The translations under genes were made by a program, and so were the position numbers. From NCBI RefSeq assembly GCF_947179515.1, contig NC_067473.1, positions 92,325,850 to 92,389,849 on the forward strand: a stretch of DNA of 64,000 nt. Direction: 5' to 3'. The stretch is from Apodemus sylvaticus (taxonomy: Eukaryota; Chordata; Mammalia; Rodentia; Muridae). The notes under the pieces are model-generated. The model saw only the letters and a list, made by a program, of their open reading frames with translations. It was not told where the DNA came from and made no database searches. The number at the start of each line of letters is the position of its first letter. Within the stretch, counting starts at the first letter, position 1. Below are positions 44,216 to 55,500 of the stretch, piece after piece.

Positions 44216-45121
44216 GGTTAGTTATGGTGGGCTTTCTTCCTTTCTTTGTTTCTTTTACTTTTTTTGGTTGCTGTTTCTTTACTATACTTCTCATTAGTGA
44301 GGTCTATTTGCATCAACGGTCTAAGCTGTAGGTGTTTGTTACTGCAGTTCTCTGGTACAGTTTTTCTGGGGTGAGGCTGCCATCTGATTGGCTGCTGATA
44401 CAGGTATGGATGCTCTTGAATGTAGATACGTATGTATATATATCGAAATATAACACATACATCTATGACCTTATCAAAGGTCATAATAATTATCATAATA
44501 ATTTAAAACATTATTGCATGAGTGAAAAGATACTTTTCAGTTTTCACAGAGGACTACTCTGTATTTACACCATTTCCAGTATCCATTACCTTCAACTTCT
44601 TCCTCTACAGTCTTTTTACCATCTCCTATCTAATCAATGATATATAGTGTTGACATTAGTGATGCCATTAGTGTTGACCCAATTGTGTGTGTTTACAGTT
44701 TCAGTCTTGTCACCAAAAAATAGTAACAACAAAAGGAATAAAAGCAAAAACTATTTTCCAAGGGTGTCATTCAAGTCTACATTGACACCCCAGAATGATT
44801 GTTTTCTTTGCTGTTCATGGTTGAACCAATAAAATCTGTGAGCCCTTAAAAAACAACAACAGCAACAAAAAAATCCCACCAAAACAAAACAAAACAAAAG
44901 GCAAAAACTAAATGTGGCTCTCCTTTTCATAACAATATTGATTACTTGTGGTTTTTCATTTTTGGATGGGACTTTGTGGTGAGTTGCCTGGTGTAGTTTT
45001 TGTACATCTTGTGCAGACATCCATATTATTGAGAGCTCATGGGAGCAAAATTCTTGATCTATCCTAAAGAAACTATCATGAAGTAGTTGTTCTGTACCCT
45101 AGGACTCTTCAATCTATTTAG
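44216..45121. other. Non-coding stretch
   Basis: No gene recognised. It contains (CATAATAATT)-like AT-rich patches near 44480 and an A-rich (AAC/AAAAC) patch at 44848-44900. Confidence 0.45.
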
Positions 45122-45520
45122 TTCCTCCCAGTCTACTAGAGTGGGATGCCAATGACTTCTGTATCTTCTGCGGGGATCTGGGCAATGAGGTGAATGATGA
45201 TATCTTGGCAGGAGCCTTCAGCTGTTTTCCATCCTTCCTTAAGGCTAAGGTGATCAGTGACAAGTGCACAGGCAAAACCAAGGGCTATGGCTTTGTCAGC
45301 TTCAAGGACCCCAGTGACTATGTGCATGCCATGCTAGAGATGAATGGGAAGTACATGGGCTCATGCCCCATCAAGCTTCGCAAAAGCATGTGGAAGAACT
45401 GGAACCTGGATGTGGGTCCCTAAGAAGCAGAAAGAAAAGAAACAGTTGGGCCTCAGATAGGGTCTATGGCTAGGTACCTGCCCCCTGGCCCCAGGCACTG
45501 GTTCCTTGTCCCTACCGCAG
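45122..45520 (+). pseudogene. Rbm42 (pseudogene): Rbm42 processed pseudogene (C-terminal RRM), 5'-truncated
   Basis: An intronless copy of the 3' end of the mRNA for RNA-binding protein 42, whose RRM binds RNA (the parent is linked to hnRNP K and splicing). The frame from about 45122 reads PPSLLEWDANDF, then RNP2-like CIFCGDL, RNP1 KGYGFVSF, and MNGKYMGSCPIKLRKSMWK. One extra G in 'gatgtgggtccctaag' shifts the frame, after which the normal C-terminus KKQKEKKQLGLR and a stop (45458-45460) follow. Most differences from the RRM I recall are lost arginines (to Cys, His, Trp, Ser, Gly), as expected from CpG decay in an unconstrained copy. About 60 bp of 3' UTR follow. No poly(A) or duplication found. 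Confidence 0.88.
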
Positions 45521-46090
45521 GACAGTCAACAGGGTCCCCGGAACTACCTAGGGAAAGGTGAGAGACAAGAGACCCGAGAGGTGGACAGCAAGTCTGTATT
45601 CTGATCAAGCTGTCAAATTTTATTTTTTACATAAGCCAATATAAAGGGAAGCTCACAAGGTTTGGGAGGGGTAAAGGGGGAACAATCTCAGGGGTTGGCA
45701 TCATTTCTAAGAAACAGTTTATCAGAGTTTCTGGGGAAAGGCTAGTTATTGCTGCTGGAATCTTGGCATGATAAAGGGGGTCATGAGGAGGTGAAGTGGA
45801 AAGGAGTTGCTATAGTAACCTATCCACAGATGAGCTTCAAAAGGAGGGGTTTTGAGATCTAAGTAAGAATGGCTCCTGGCATGGAGAGCTAAGTGAGAAT
45901 GACTCCTGGCATCGAGATCTCCTGGCATTGAGATATAGGTGGGAATGGCTCCTGGTATCGAGAGCTCTTGGCATTGAGATCTAAATGAGGATGGCTCCTG
46001 GCAATTCCTTCCAACAGCTGTCTGTGGGAAACCCCCAGCTGTCCACTCACCTGTCCCAAAAACAGTTTCAATAAATTACCTTCCTTTCAA
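45521..46090. other. LTR-like or unassigned repeat with an internal degenerate array
   Basis: 'gtgagagacaagagacccg', 'gtctgtattctgatcaagc' and 'caattttattttttacataag' look like part of an endogenous-retrovirus LTR in antisense, but I cannot fix its ends. A poly(A)-like 'tttcaataaattacc' near 46064 would fit a plus-strand end instead. Orientation and family remain open. Confidence 0.35.
45855..46008. repeat. Degenerate tandem repeat, unit about 30-36 bp
   Basis: Five imperfect copies of (A/G)ATGGCTCCTGGCAT(C/G/T)GAGA(T/G)CT with variable spacers, starting near 45869, 45899, 45945 and 45991, plus a shorter CTCCTGGCATTGAGAT copy at 45919. Confidence 0.75.
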
Positions 46091-47040
46091 AAAAAAATGT
46101 TCCTGACCCTTAGGTATAGGTTATAAATGTCTCACTTGGAGTTTTGCATCCTGTAGTCATTTATTCTCTGTACTTCAACAGACTTTGGGTCTCTCTGATA
46201 CTATATGCTGCCAAAAGAAGCTTCTTTGATAAGATGGGGAGCTTACCCATGGGTATAAGGTTGAGTATTTTGCAGACCACAGTTGGAAACCATCTTACTT
46301 TAGAAATATGGTAGTAGTAGGTGTTTCTCTAGGGCTTAATATCTCAGGCATGATTTCTCTCCAATTCAGTGGACTTTAGGTTCAATTAGGCAGCTGTTGG
46401 TTATACCTATAATACAAGTGTCACTATTGCATCTTGATGTTTTACTGGTAGCACCATTGCTTCAGCCAATAATCTTTCAGTCAGTAGGAAAATTGAAACT
46501 TTTTCTCTGTTGGCAAGTTGGTCTTGTCTCTTTGTTAAGTGAACAGTGAGATATTACTATATCATATTGACATGGCTTCAGATGGTCCTAGAAAACTCCA
46601 TACTTCTTCAGAATTATTTGTTTTATAGTTTGAATATACAATAAACCCCATCCTTTCATAACTGGAGTGCTTTGTCTGAACATGGGGTGCTCTTTGGGGA
46701 AGTTCTGTAAATGCAGAAGGGGACTCATGCTGGGGGGAGTAGGCCTTAGGGGTAGGTTCTTGTTGGCTGTATTATTCCAGGTTGCCTATTGTCTTGCTGT
46801 TTATAGAACTACCATTATGTGAACTGGTTGGATCTACAGGATCTTCTCTCCATAACTCACCAAACTGACTGAAACTGTGGGTCAAATCAGATCTGAAAGC
46901 TGTATCAGTCGTGTATGAGGTAATATAATTGGATAAGGTAGCACCCTTTTAAAATAACTCAGAGCTCAAGTCACTCTTCAGTTTTATAATGGAAAAGGGG
47001 ACAGCCGTGCAAGAACATTAGTCCTGCCTTTTTGGCTAAT
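46091..47040. other. Non-coding stretch
   Basis: No gene, exon or clear repeat recognised. Confidence 0.5.
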
Positions 47041-47055
47041 TAGAAATGCTTTCAA

Positions 47056-47195
47056 GCTGAGCAGTGGTGGTGCATGTCTTTAATCCCAGCAGTTGGGAGG
47101 CAGAGGCAGGCGGATTTCTGAGTTCGAGGCCAGCCTAGTCTACAGTGAGTTCCAGGACAGCCAAGGGTACACAGAGAAACCCTGTCTCAAAAAAA

Positions 47196-47226
<31 letters not shown>

Positions 47227-47233
47227 GAAAGAA

Positions 47234-47280
<47 letters not shown>
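47056..47280 (+). mobile_element. B1 SINE, sense, with poly(A)-(GAAA)n-(GA)n tail
   Basis: The B1 body ('gctgagcagtggtggtgcat', 'tttaatcccagcagttgggag', 'ttctgagttcgaggccagcc', 'agagaaaccctgtctc') ends near 47190. A run of about 22 A, AAAAG/GAAA units and 26 or so GA dinucleotides follow. AATGCTTTCAA at 47045-47055 and 47281-47291 is the target-site duplication, so the GA array lies inside the insertion and arose from its tail. Confidence 0.95.
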
Positions 47281-47284
<4 letters not shown>

Positions 47285-47317
47285 CTTTCAAATTGCATCA
47301 ATTCTGCAGGTTTTGAA

Positions 47318-47346
47318 TTTATTTATTATTTATTTTGCTTATTTTT

Positions 47347-47379
<33 letters not shown>

Positions 47380-47515
47380 GAGACAGGGTTTCTCTGTATA
47401 GCCCTGGCTGTCCTAGAACTCACTCTGTAGACCAGGCTGGCCTCGAACTTAGAAATCCACCTGCCTCTGCCTCCCAGAGTGCTGGGATGACAGACGTGCG
47501 CCACCACCGCCCGGC
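47318..47515 (-). mobile_element. B1 SINE, antisense
   Basis: A T-rich tail (antisense poly(A), 24-28 T with A-rich extension) precedes 'ggagacagggtttctctgta' through 'cgtgcgccaccaccgcccgg'. The target-site duplication AGGTTTTGAA occurs at 47308-47317 and 47516-47525. A near-complete, young B1. Confidence 0.95.
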
Positions 47516-47734
47516 AGGTTTTGAACTTATAAGTGAACTGGATTGTAGGTATACACAGGACAAATATATGCTCGATTCAGAGAAATTTGGAAAGACAAGG
47601 CTTTATCTTACAAGTCGTTCTGGAGAAAGCAATGGTTGTCTTCTGTTGAACACAGTTGAATGAATTGACTTGAACAACTGAACACAGTATAACCATCTCA
47701 GTGTTCCTCCTGATATGTTAGCTATCTTGCATAA

Positions 47735-48132
47735 CTGAAAGGAAACACTGAAGACACTCAACAAAGAGAGGCAGGATTTATTTTGTTTCATGGGCTCAGA
47801 GGTTTCATGACTCCATCACTTCCATGGCACATGGCAACACAGAGGCAGGTTGGTGTAAAGGGCATGGTGGAGGAAAGCTGCTCACCTTGGCATCCAGGAA
47901 TCGGAGAAAGATGAAGCAGGACCTTAATGTCCCTTTAAGAGAATGCCCACTTAATGACTTAATTTATCCTATCAGGCTCTATCATTTAACTTCTACCAGC
48001 TTCCGTTGGATAATGAATATGTCTGTGGATGAATCCATTGACTAGGCTAGAACATTCCTTATGCAATCACTTCTTAAAGTATTCAACACATGAATTTGGG
48101 GGAGACATTACATATTCAAATTATAGCAGTTG
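47735..48132 (+). mobile_element. Old interspersed repeat, probably a DNA-transposon or medium-reiterated type
   Basis: 'ggcaggatttattttgtttc', 'catggcacatggcaacac', 'ccctttaagagaatgccc' and the end 'atttgggggagacattacat' plus 'attcaaattatagcag' are typical of an old mammalian interspersed repeat. I cannot name it. Non-coding. Confidence 0.45.
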
Positions 48133-48193
48133 ACAAGAGCAAAGATGATCAAATTTCAGCCTGCTTTTGAAGGAGTAGGAGGATATGAGGAAC

Positions 48194-48194
<1 letters not shown>

Positions 48195-48249
<55 letters not shown>
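48195..48249. repeat. (GA)n microsatellite
   Basis: 27 uninterrupted GA units. Confidence 0.95.
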
Positions 48250-48251
<2 letters not shown>

Positions 48252-48628
48252 ATCTCAGAGGTACTGTTAAGCTAGGTTGATAATTTCAGGCTGGGTATCC
48301 GAAACATGTTTAGAGCGAAATGCAGACTGTATTTTTGTAGATAATCCATCACAGGAGCTTGTCAAACTATCTTGCAGGCTGGAGCTAAAATGATGATTCT
48401 GTAGGTGAAACCAACACTTTGACTAGCCTGCTTTTTCACAAATGTTTCTTGCCCTCTATTTAAACTTACTTTCACGGTAGGGTCCTACAGCCTGACCTAG
48501 TGGAGTGATTGTTCCTCTCTGTTTATTCTTCTTCCTAGTGTTGTCACATTGAACAGAATCCTTTTAACAGCTGCTCTGCTTTCTACTCTCATTTCTATTT
48601 TCTGTGATAAAAAACATTCTGGCGTCTG

Positions 48629-48659
<31 letters not shown>

Positions 48660-49435
48660 GTGTGTGTGTGTAAAGCTTATGTTTCCCATCTTGGTCCATC
48701 ATTGAAAAAAGCCAGGGACAAGAGCTCAGGGCAGGAACATGGAAGCAGGGACTGAAGTAGAGACCAGAACAAAACACTGCTTGCTCCTTGTGGATTGCTC
48801 AGCTTGACCTTTTTGTTTTTAATACAACCTCGAGTCACGTGACCCAGGGATGTTACCATCTACAGTGTGCTAGGCCCTCCCACTCCAATCATTAATCCAG
48901 AAAATGCCCCACAGACTTCCTACAGAGCAATCTAATGGTGATATTTTCTCAATTTAAGTTCCAGCTTCACTGAGGACTCCAGCTTGTGTTAAGTTAACAA
49001 CAACAACAAAACAACAACAAAAATCTCACCAGGATAACTGGTCTATTAAGGACTGGTGGCCCAGTCTTGTTGAATGGAATGCAAAGGCCCAGGGACTGAC
49101 CTGAACAAATCTGGTAACAGAATTTGGTTGTCACAAGCCTTGGAAAGTAATACTCATTTTCCAGAAGACTCCTCACCATATTACTTAAATACTTACATCC
49201 AATTCTCATCTTGAAACAGAGCATACTCATTGGCCTCTCCTTAGTTCAACCCCTGGAACACACAGTCAGGAAGACTCAAAGATTTCCCAGACGTTCTGGG
49301 TTGGTTTCAGCTGTGGTCAGCAAAAGTCTGTTTTGGAGATGCCAAGACCCATTTTATTCTGCATTTGAGGAGACGCAGGAACTTCTGCCAAATGCAGAGA
49401 TGGTGAGGAGGGTCGATGTGGCTACAGGCTCATCC
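48250..49435. other. Upstream flank of Prdm5; non-coding
   Basis: It contains (GT)n at 48629-48671, an antisense-type end of a medium-reiterated repeat at about 48865-48995 ('ctccagcttgtgttaagtta') with (CAA)n, and unique sequence up to the CpG island. Distal promoter elements may be here, but none is evident by eye. Confidence 0.5.
48629..48671. repeat. (GT)n microsatellite with GTAT interruptions
   Basis: About 20 dinucleotides, interrupted by TATGTATG near 48650. Confidence 0.93.
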
Positions 49436-49496
49436 TCAGCCCGGAGCTGGAGGCTCCAGGGCCTGGGGTTTGAGACTTCCAGCCGCAAAGTTTGGG

Positions 49497-49504
49497 CCAA
49501 TCAG
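49497..49504 (+). promoter_or_regulatory. Prdm5: CCAAT box (NF-Y-type) upstream of Prdm5
   Basis: GGGCCAATCAGCG carries the full CCAATCAG NF-Y core, about 200 bp 5' of the initiator codon, within the CpG island. Spacing suits a start site some 60-100 bp further downstream, which I cannot locate exactly. Confidence 0.6.
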
Positions 49505-49697
49505 CGCGCGTCCCGGTGGCCTGGGCTCCCCACCACTCCGGCCGCGCCTGCCCGGGCCGAGGAGGGGCCAGGCCGCGGGGAGCCGAGGAGGGAGGTGGGG
49601 ATTCTGGGAGCCGAGCTCATTTCCTCCTCCCGGCCGCCCCTGGCCCGCACCCCATCTCCACGTGCGGCGCCTCCGGAGCGCGGCCGAGCATCGGAGG

Positions 49698-49790
49698 ATG
49701 CTGGGCATGTACATACCAGACAGGTTCGCCCTGAAGTCGTCCCGGGTCCAGGACGGGATGGGGCTCTACACGGCCCGCCGCGTGCGCAAG
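49698..49790 (+). CDS. Prdm5: Prdm5 first coding exon (31 codons, start of PR-domain protein)
   Basis: PRDM5 is a nuclear PR-domain zinc-finger protein that represses or tunes transcription, including collagen and other matrix genes. It recruits G9a and HDAC in known systems. This exon encodes MLGMYIPDRFALKSSRVQDG followed by MGLYTARRVRK. It matches the N-terminus of PRDM5 that I recall except for conservative differences at residues 6 and 11. The exon ends after a whole codon (AAG) at the donor GTGGGTGAG, which fits the known continuation GEKFGP in the next exon. GGAGGATGC around the ATG has a purine at -3. The rest of the PR domain and the zinc fingers lie beyond this window. The identity is from memory, not a search. 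Confidence 0.93.
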
Positions 49791-49799
49791 GTGGGTGAG
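49791..49799 (+). other. Prdm5: Splice donor of Prdm5 exon 1
   Basis: AAG|GTGGGTGAG has GT followed by a G-rich, near-consensus donor, in the right phase (0) for PRDM5. Confidence 0.85.
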
Positions 49800-52700
49800 C
49801 GGCCCGCGCAGGCCGCGCCACGTCCCAGGGCCTGCGGGAAACGCGGGCCTGTAGGGAGCGGGTGTCCTGGCTCCCCTCCGCGGCTGTGGCGAGAGGCTTC
49901 CATGGGCTGCCGTCTCCCCCAGCCCAGCGCCGGGCGGCTCCTGAATTCTGAACAGTCGGCAGTCTGGCCATACCCCTCACTTGTTGTGCAGATGGGCCCT
50001 GGCAGCTTGGAGCCCAGTGCAGGCCCGCGAGTCCCAGAAAGGCCTTTCCCATTGCCATCCTGGGGGTGATATCTGTGTCTTCGGCCTATTTTCTTTGAGT
50101 TTTTGAATTTTATCCTGACATTGGATCATCTTCCAGAACTGCACAGGCATGGGATCAGGTTAAGCGCAGGTTAGTTACCCTGTCTGCGTGATGACAGATG
50201 TTGGTTGTTCCTTACGGAGATGTAGAAGACAGGATACCAGAGCACTCCAAATCTTAAGTTAAAACTTTAGAACATGTTGACTTGAGCTATTGTGGGTTAG
50301 CAGACTTGAAACCAAATAGAGGAGGCAGGGCCGAAGTACCTAGAGTAAGCAGAGCCAAGGTTCACTGAGCAGGGTCCATGCTTGGTACTTTGTCCATCTA
50401 TATCATGTGACTTTACCCCTCACTCCTCTGTTGAACCAACGTGTAGTTAGCATTCAAGAGGTGAGCAGAGGAATTCTGCAGTTAGACAACCTGCTGAGTT
50501 AACGAATTAAGCTTCAAACCCATGGCTTCTGAATGGGAAACATATGCTCTTTCTAGAACATTCTGTTATGGAACAACATGCTTTATAAACCTTCCCCTGA
50601 CATGTTCCAGCCTCTCCTCCTTGCTGTTTTAGCTTTACCCTGTTAGCAGATACTTAGAAAAGCAGAGGTTCAGAGGGTAGTGTGTGAACATAGCTCTGCC
50701 TACAAGAAGCTTCCAAAATTAAAGTGGTAACCCCCCTCCCCCCCACATATTAAATGTAGACAAAGAAAACACACGAATTAATACTTCATTCAAATTAGTG
50801 ATGAGTTGGATAGATATTGCCAAATGACGAAATGTCCAAATCAGCAGTCTTGTAAAGCCAAGTACCACCATCGTCAAATGACTACCATATACCACTGACA
50901 TATTCGTCTGTTTAGGTCTTAGAGTATGAAAAACTCCTACATGGACTTTTCTTCAAGTTTTCTGATATAACTATAATTAAGAATCCTTTTGTGCTTAATG
51001 AATAGTAGGACACCAAACAGCTGTTCAAAAGTAAGAATTTACTGCATAATCCTTCCTTTGCTTTACTCAGACCATTTTTGGTAGTTGGACATTTTCCTGT
51101 CCTTGTGTTGGGGTAAAGTACCACTTGGTGCTGAATGAAGTATCTGGAGCCATACTATTGCAGCAGAGTTAGGCATTCATCTTCTACTGCGAATATAACT
51201 TAAACAAACCCACAGATTTTTCACCCAAATAACATCTAGTATGATGACCACGCAGAGTATGGCTTACAGAAATCCAGAGTGTTGTTGACAGAGTTATTAT
51301 TCCAAGATATTCAATTACAAGGTCATGGAGCGCTTCACTGAAGTCTGTACATCAGCCCTGTACTCTGAGGACAACGGTGCAGTCACACAGCAGATTTTAA
51401 CTGAATTGTAAGATGAAACTGAATGTTTTTACGTGCCTTACCTATTTCATCATAGCTCATCTCTTAATTATTTTCCAAGGAACCCACATAAATCTTTCCT
51501 GACTATGCTTCAAGAGGTCTGAGCCGATAACAACTGTGATTGGAGCTATGCTAAGGACCTCAATTAAAAAATCCTCATGCTCTTCTAAACAGATCTCGAG
51601 GTTTACCACTTTAGACGATGTGCTGCCAACAACAGATGTTATAGCATACTTTTATAGCCGGTGTGCTTGTATACAGCTTCTGTTTTATAAAGTGATTGAG
51701 ATTCAAGTTCTTGGTTGATTTAAAATTCAGAGACTAGAATTCAGAATGGGCTTAGAGAAATCTTCCAAGAAATATTTGTACTTTCTACAGGTTGTTGGGG
51801 ATACCCTTTCCGAAGGCACCCCTGATTTCGCTAGACCCACCCCTTTGTGAAGCAATTCCTTCAGTGGGGCCATGCAACTGCATCTAGATAATCCAGACCA
51901 TTGTATAAAGACTGATTTGAGTGACATTTCATTGTGTTCTGGTCCTGTAAAGACCACCCTTGCCCCTGGACTAACAGTTGTGCTCTACTTTGCTTGCAGG
52001 AAGCACTGACACATGATAGTTTAACAAGGTAGCAGCCATGTATCAAAGCCTGGCTCTGCTCCCTTAACAAGGGGAAGAGAAAGTGCGTTTTGCAGCAAAT
52101 GTAGGAGAGACTAGGATTTAATAGGTTACAAATAATGACATTTTAAAGAACGTCATAAATGATCGTTCTACATATTATCATGGTGTGGGTGGGCGCACCA
52201 CAGATTTATAGCTGCCTCTCAGGTTCCCATGCCTTCCCCACAGTCAACTCCCTGTCTCTCAGACTGAGGAGACACTTCTCCTGAAAATTGTTAATGAAAA
52301 TAAGTTTAATGCCCAGTTCGTAAAAAAAAAAATAGAATAAAAATGTAAAGGTAAGTTGAAAGTGTGAAGTTTGGAGGAAAGTATATGATTAAAACCAACC
52401 AACCAGCCAGCCAAACAAACAAACAAACAAACAAAAAACCCAAAAGAGACAAGCAAACAGAGGAAAGATTACCATGTTAATACTGGAAGACCAGATTTTC
52501 TGTCCTAATGTGCTTTGCTGATTACTGTTGAAGGTGACCCCTCTAAATGGACTTTTATCTTAGGGCTGAAACTCTGCCAGTAGATGTTTATTACATTTTC
52601 TGGTGGCTGATAGTAAGTCACTACTCTGGAAATAGAATCACTGCCCTGACACCTTGTTTATACAGTCAGGTGTCACCATGGAGACCAGGTGTTCCCTGCT

Positions 52701-55134
52701 GTGCTTACAGACTTTTAAAGATACATCAAAGATCCATTTAAACTGATGTTTTGACTGAAACTTTGTATTTTGCTTCTGTGTTGATAACAGCTACCAATAA
52801 TTAATTTGTTTATAATTTAATATAGCTTGGCTAATGAGACATTTATGAAGCTGTTGCAGTTGTGAGGAGCTCTCCGTGTTAGGAGATGGAGGGTGTGTGA
52901 CAGATAGCAATGATGGTGCATTCCTCAGCTCTTACTGAAGCCATACAGCAAACCCCTGCTTCCTAGGTGACACCGAACCGACGCTCGGCAAGGTCTGTCC
53001 ACACTACGGCGGTTCATCAGATCTGAACTCAGGTCACTCCATGTATGAGCTGGGCATCCCTTGTGTACAATTTGAAGTGCTCCAAAATGTGAACCTTTTT
53101 GTATGTCTATATGATACCAGAAAGGGAACATACTTCTGGTTGTATGAAATCACCTTCAGACAGTGTGTAAAGTGTATATGAAACATGGATTCTCTATTTA
53201 GCACGTTTATATATCTGTCTATTTACCTATAGCTATAGAATACCCTCCCCTGAACTCTGGAATCCAGAACACTTGGTGTTTCATAGACCAGAATAGGAAT
53301 AGTTGGTTGACATGAAAAGGCATTTTCTCTTCAATCATAAAATGTTAAGTTTATAAATGCACTCAGACACAGATTATTTTACTGTATTGTTATTTTTATA
53401 ATATATGCATATATAACAAATATGCAATATATGAGAATATTTAAAATATAAATATATATAATTTATAAATGTATGTAAACATAATACAATAACATATTAT
53501 TATTTATCTTTAAAATGGACCATTTCCCATTCAGCAGAAGACTGTGAATAATTCTCTTATCTACATTGCCTCTTGTTACTATAATTATTTTAGCAGTTTT
53601 TTTTTTAACTAGGCCATGTTAACTGTGTAAAATAATGGGTTTCGTTGTGATATTTTTATGCATAGATGTCATATACTTTGACTACACTCATCTCCTTTGT
53701 CCTCTCTTGACCTTTGTCTTTCCCCACTGATTTTCGTTTTCCTAAATAAACCTGCTTTTACTTTGATGTCTTAGTTTTTTTTAAACATAGATCCGGCGTC
53801 TGAAAGACCACATGTGATGCTCATCTTTGGGGACTCGGCTTGATTCATGCAGTACTGTAGTCTCACTCAGTGAGTCTCATTCAGAATAAATCCATTGGTT
53901 TGCCTACAGATTTTATAATTTCAATGTGCAGGGCTGACATCGTGTGTATATGTGTATAATTGATTAATTAATTTATTAATATGTCAGATTTTCATCATTT
54001 GTGTCTCTGTTTAATGGCATTCAGGCCGATGCCATAACATAGCTAATATGAACAGCTCTTTTATGGTAATTGAATATATTCCACAGTGAAGTTATGCCAT
54101 AATACTTGTTTATGTCATATTGCACACAGTCATTTTGACACTGTATGCTAGGGTCTACCCTAGACACTTGGCTAGAACATTGAAGAAAAAGAATGTCCTG
54201 GCACTTGAGCAGCTTCATTATCCAGTAGGCAAATCTTATCCTGTACTAGAACTTGACAAGTACTGTAGAAACACAGTGGAAGTAGGGCTGGGTCTGCCTG
54301 GCTGGGACAAAAGTGAGGAATGTTATAAATTAGGGATCCTAGCTATTTTTCATTAGAGTGAGATTTGAACAATGGTTTGAAGGATGGTAGGAAACCAGCC
54401 AAATATATCTCCAGGGGAAGAACATTCTGGCTAGGGAACAAGTTAGTCTGCAATCCTGAGACAGGCAAACTCATATGGCATTCCTGGAGTGAGCCAGGGC
54501 AGCTCCTCCAATACCTTAACGAAGGGCACTTGAAGGAGAGCCGCATTTCCTGGAGAAGTTCATGCAGCTGAAGACTGGCGTTCATTTGAATGTACTGGAG
54601 ACCTACCTTAGAGGAGGGCTGTATGTTTATCACAGACTACTCAGGCTGCGGCTTTGAGCATACTCTGCCGTGGGAAAACTGTATAAACAGAGATTTACCA
54701 GGATTTTCTTGGCTGTAATCTATTGGAGGCAATGAGATTCAGACTAAGTGACAGTTCTAACTCTACTTTGAAGACAGAGGGGACAGAATATGGTAGAGTG
54801 AAAAAGGACAGGAAGGATCAGGGCAGTTTGCAGTGGCTTAGCCCAAGATCCTGAAAGGACTGAACTGTTAGTCAATAACTGAGATGAGGAGTTTGTGTGG
54901 AGCAAGTTTAAAGAGATGGATGGTGGTAGGGTAGTGTAGGTTCCATTTCACGCTTGTTTTTGAGATGTTTGTTAGGTAAGTGCGACATGTCAGAGGCATC
55001 GAGATGAAAATATGCTTGTCCTACCTCCCACCTGTGTTCATTATTGTCCTGTATTTTATTCTGTGTGCAAACTTTTCATTCAGATCATTAGTTGCTTTTT
55101 ATAACAACAAAAAACAAAAAGGGTCATTGTTATT

Positions 55135-55500
55135 TACTATGTTAGTTACTTTTTTGGTGACAAAGCATCATGCACAGAAGTGACTTATGGAAGGAATTTA
55201 TTTTGGCTTACAGTTCCAAAGATAGAGCTCATAATGGTGGCAGACAGCCAGAGCAGTGCATTTAGAGACACACACGGAAGGTAGAGAAAGTGGAGCAAGT
55301 CTAGATATTCTCAAAGCTCACCCCCAGTGATGGATTTCTCATACAGCTCCTAAAGGTTCCACAGCCTCCACAAGCACTGCCAGCAGCTGGGTACCATGAC
55401 TTCAAATATATGAGTCTGTAGGTGATATTTTTTTCCTTCAAACTATTACATTCTACTCCTTGGCCCCCACAGGCGCATGGCCATCTCATGATACAAAATT
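55135..55500 (+). mobile_element. Old interspersed repeat, medium-reiterated type
   Basis: 'gttagttacttttttggtg', 'gaaggaatttattttggctt', 'acagttccaaagatagagc', 'aatggtggcagacagcc' and 'catctcatgatacaaaattg' follow the plan of the repeats at 29005 and 34340, with strong divergence. Family not certain. Confidence 0.45.

Larger units (their letters stand above)
49436..49960. promoter_or_regulatory. Prdm5: CpG island covering the Prdm5 promoter and first exon
   Basis: An abrupt change from CpG-poor sequence to a GC-rich block with dense CpG ('cagcgcgcgtcccgg', 'ctccggccgcgcctgc', 'gagcgcggccgagc', 'cccgccgcgtgcgc'). No TATA box is seen near the exon. This is the usual architecture of a constitutive or developmentally regulated mammalian promoter with dispersed start sites. 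Boundaries are by eye. Confidence 0.88.

Noticed and set aside
49211..49798. 195-codon plus-strand frame running into the Prdm5 exon region
   Set aside because: It is in a different frame from the PRDM5 N-terminus (MLGMYIPDRF) and crosses CpG-poor upstream DNA into the island. Only the 31-codon exon matches a known protein.
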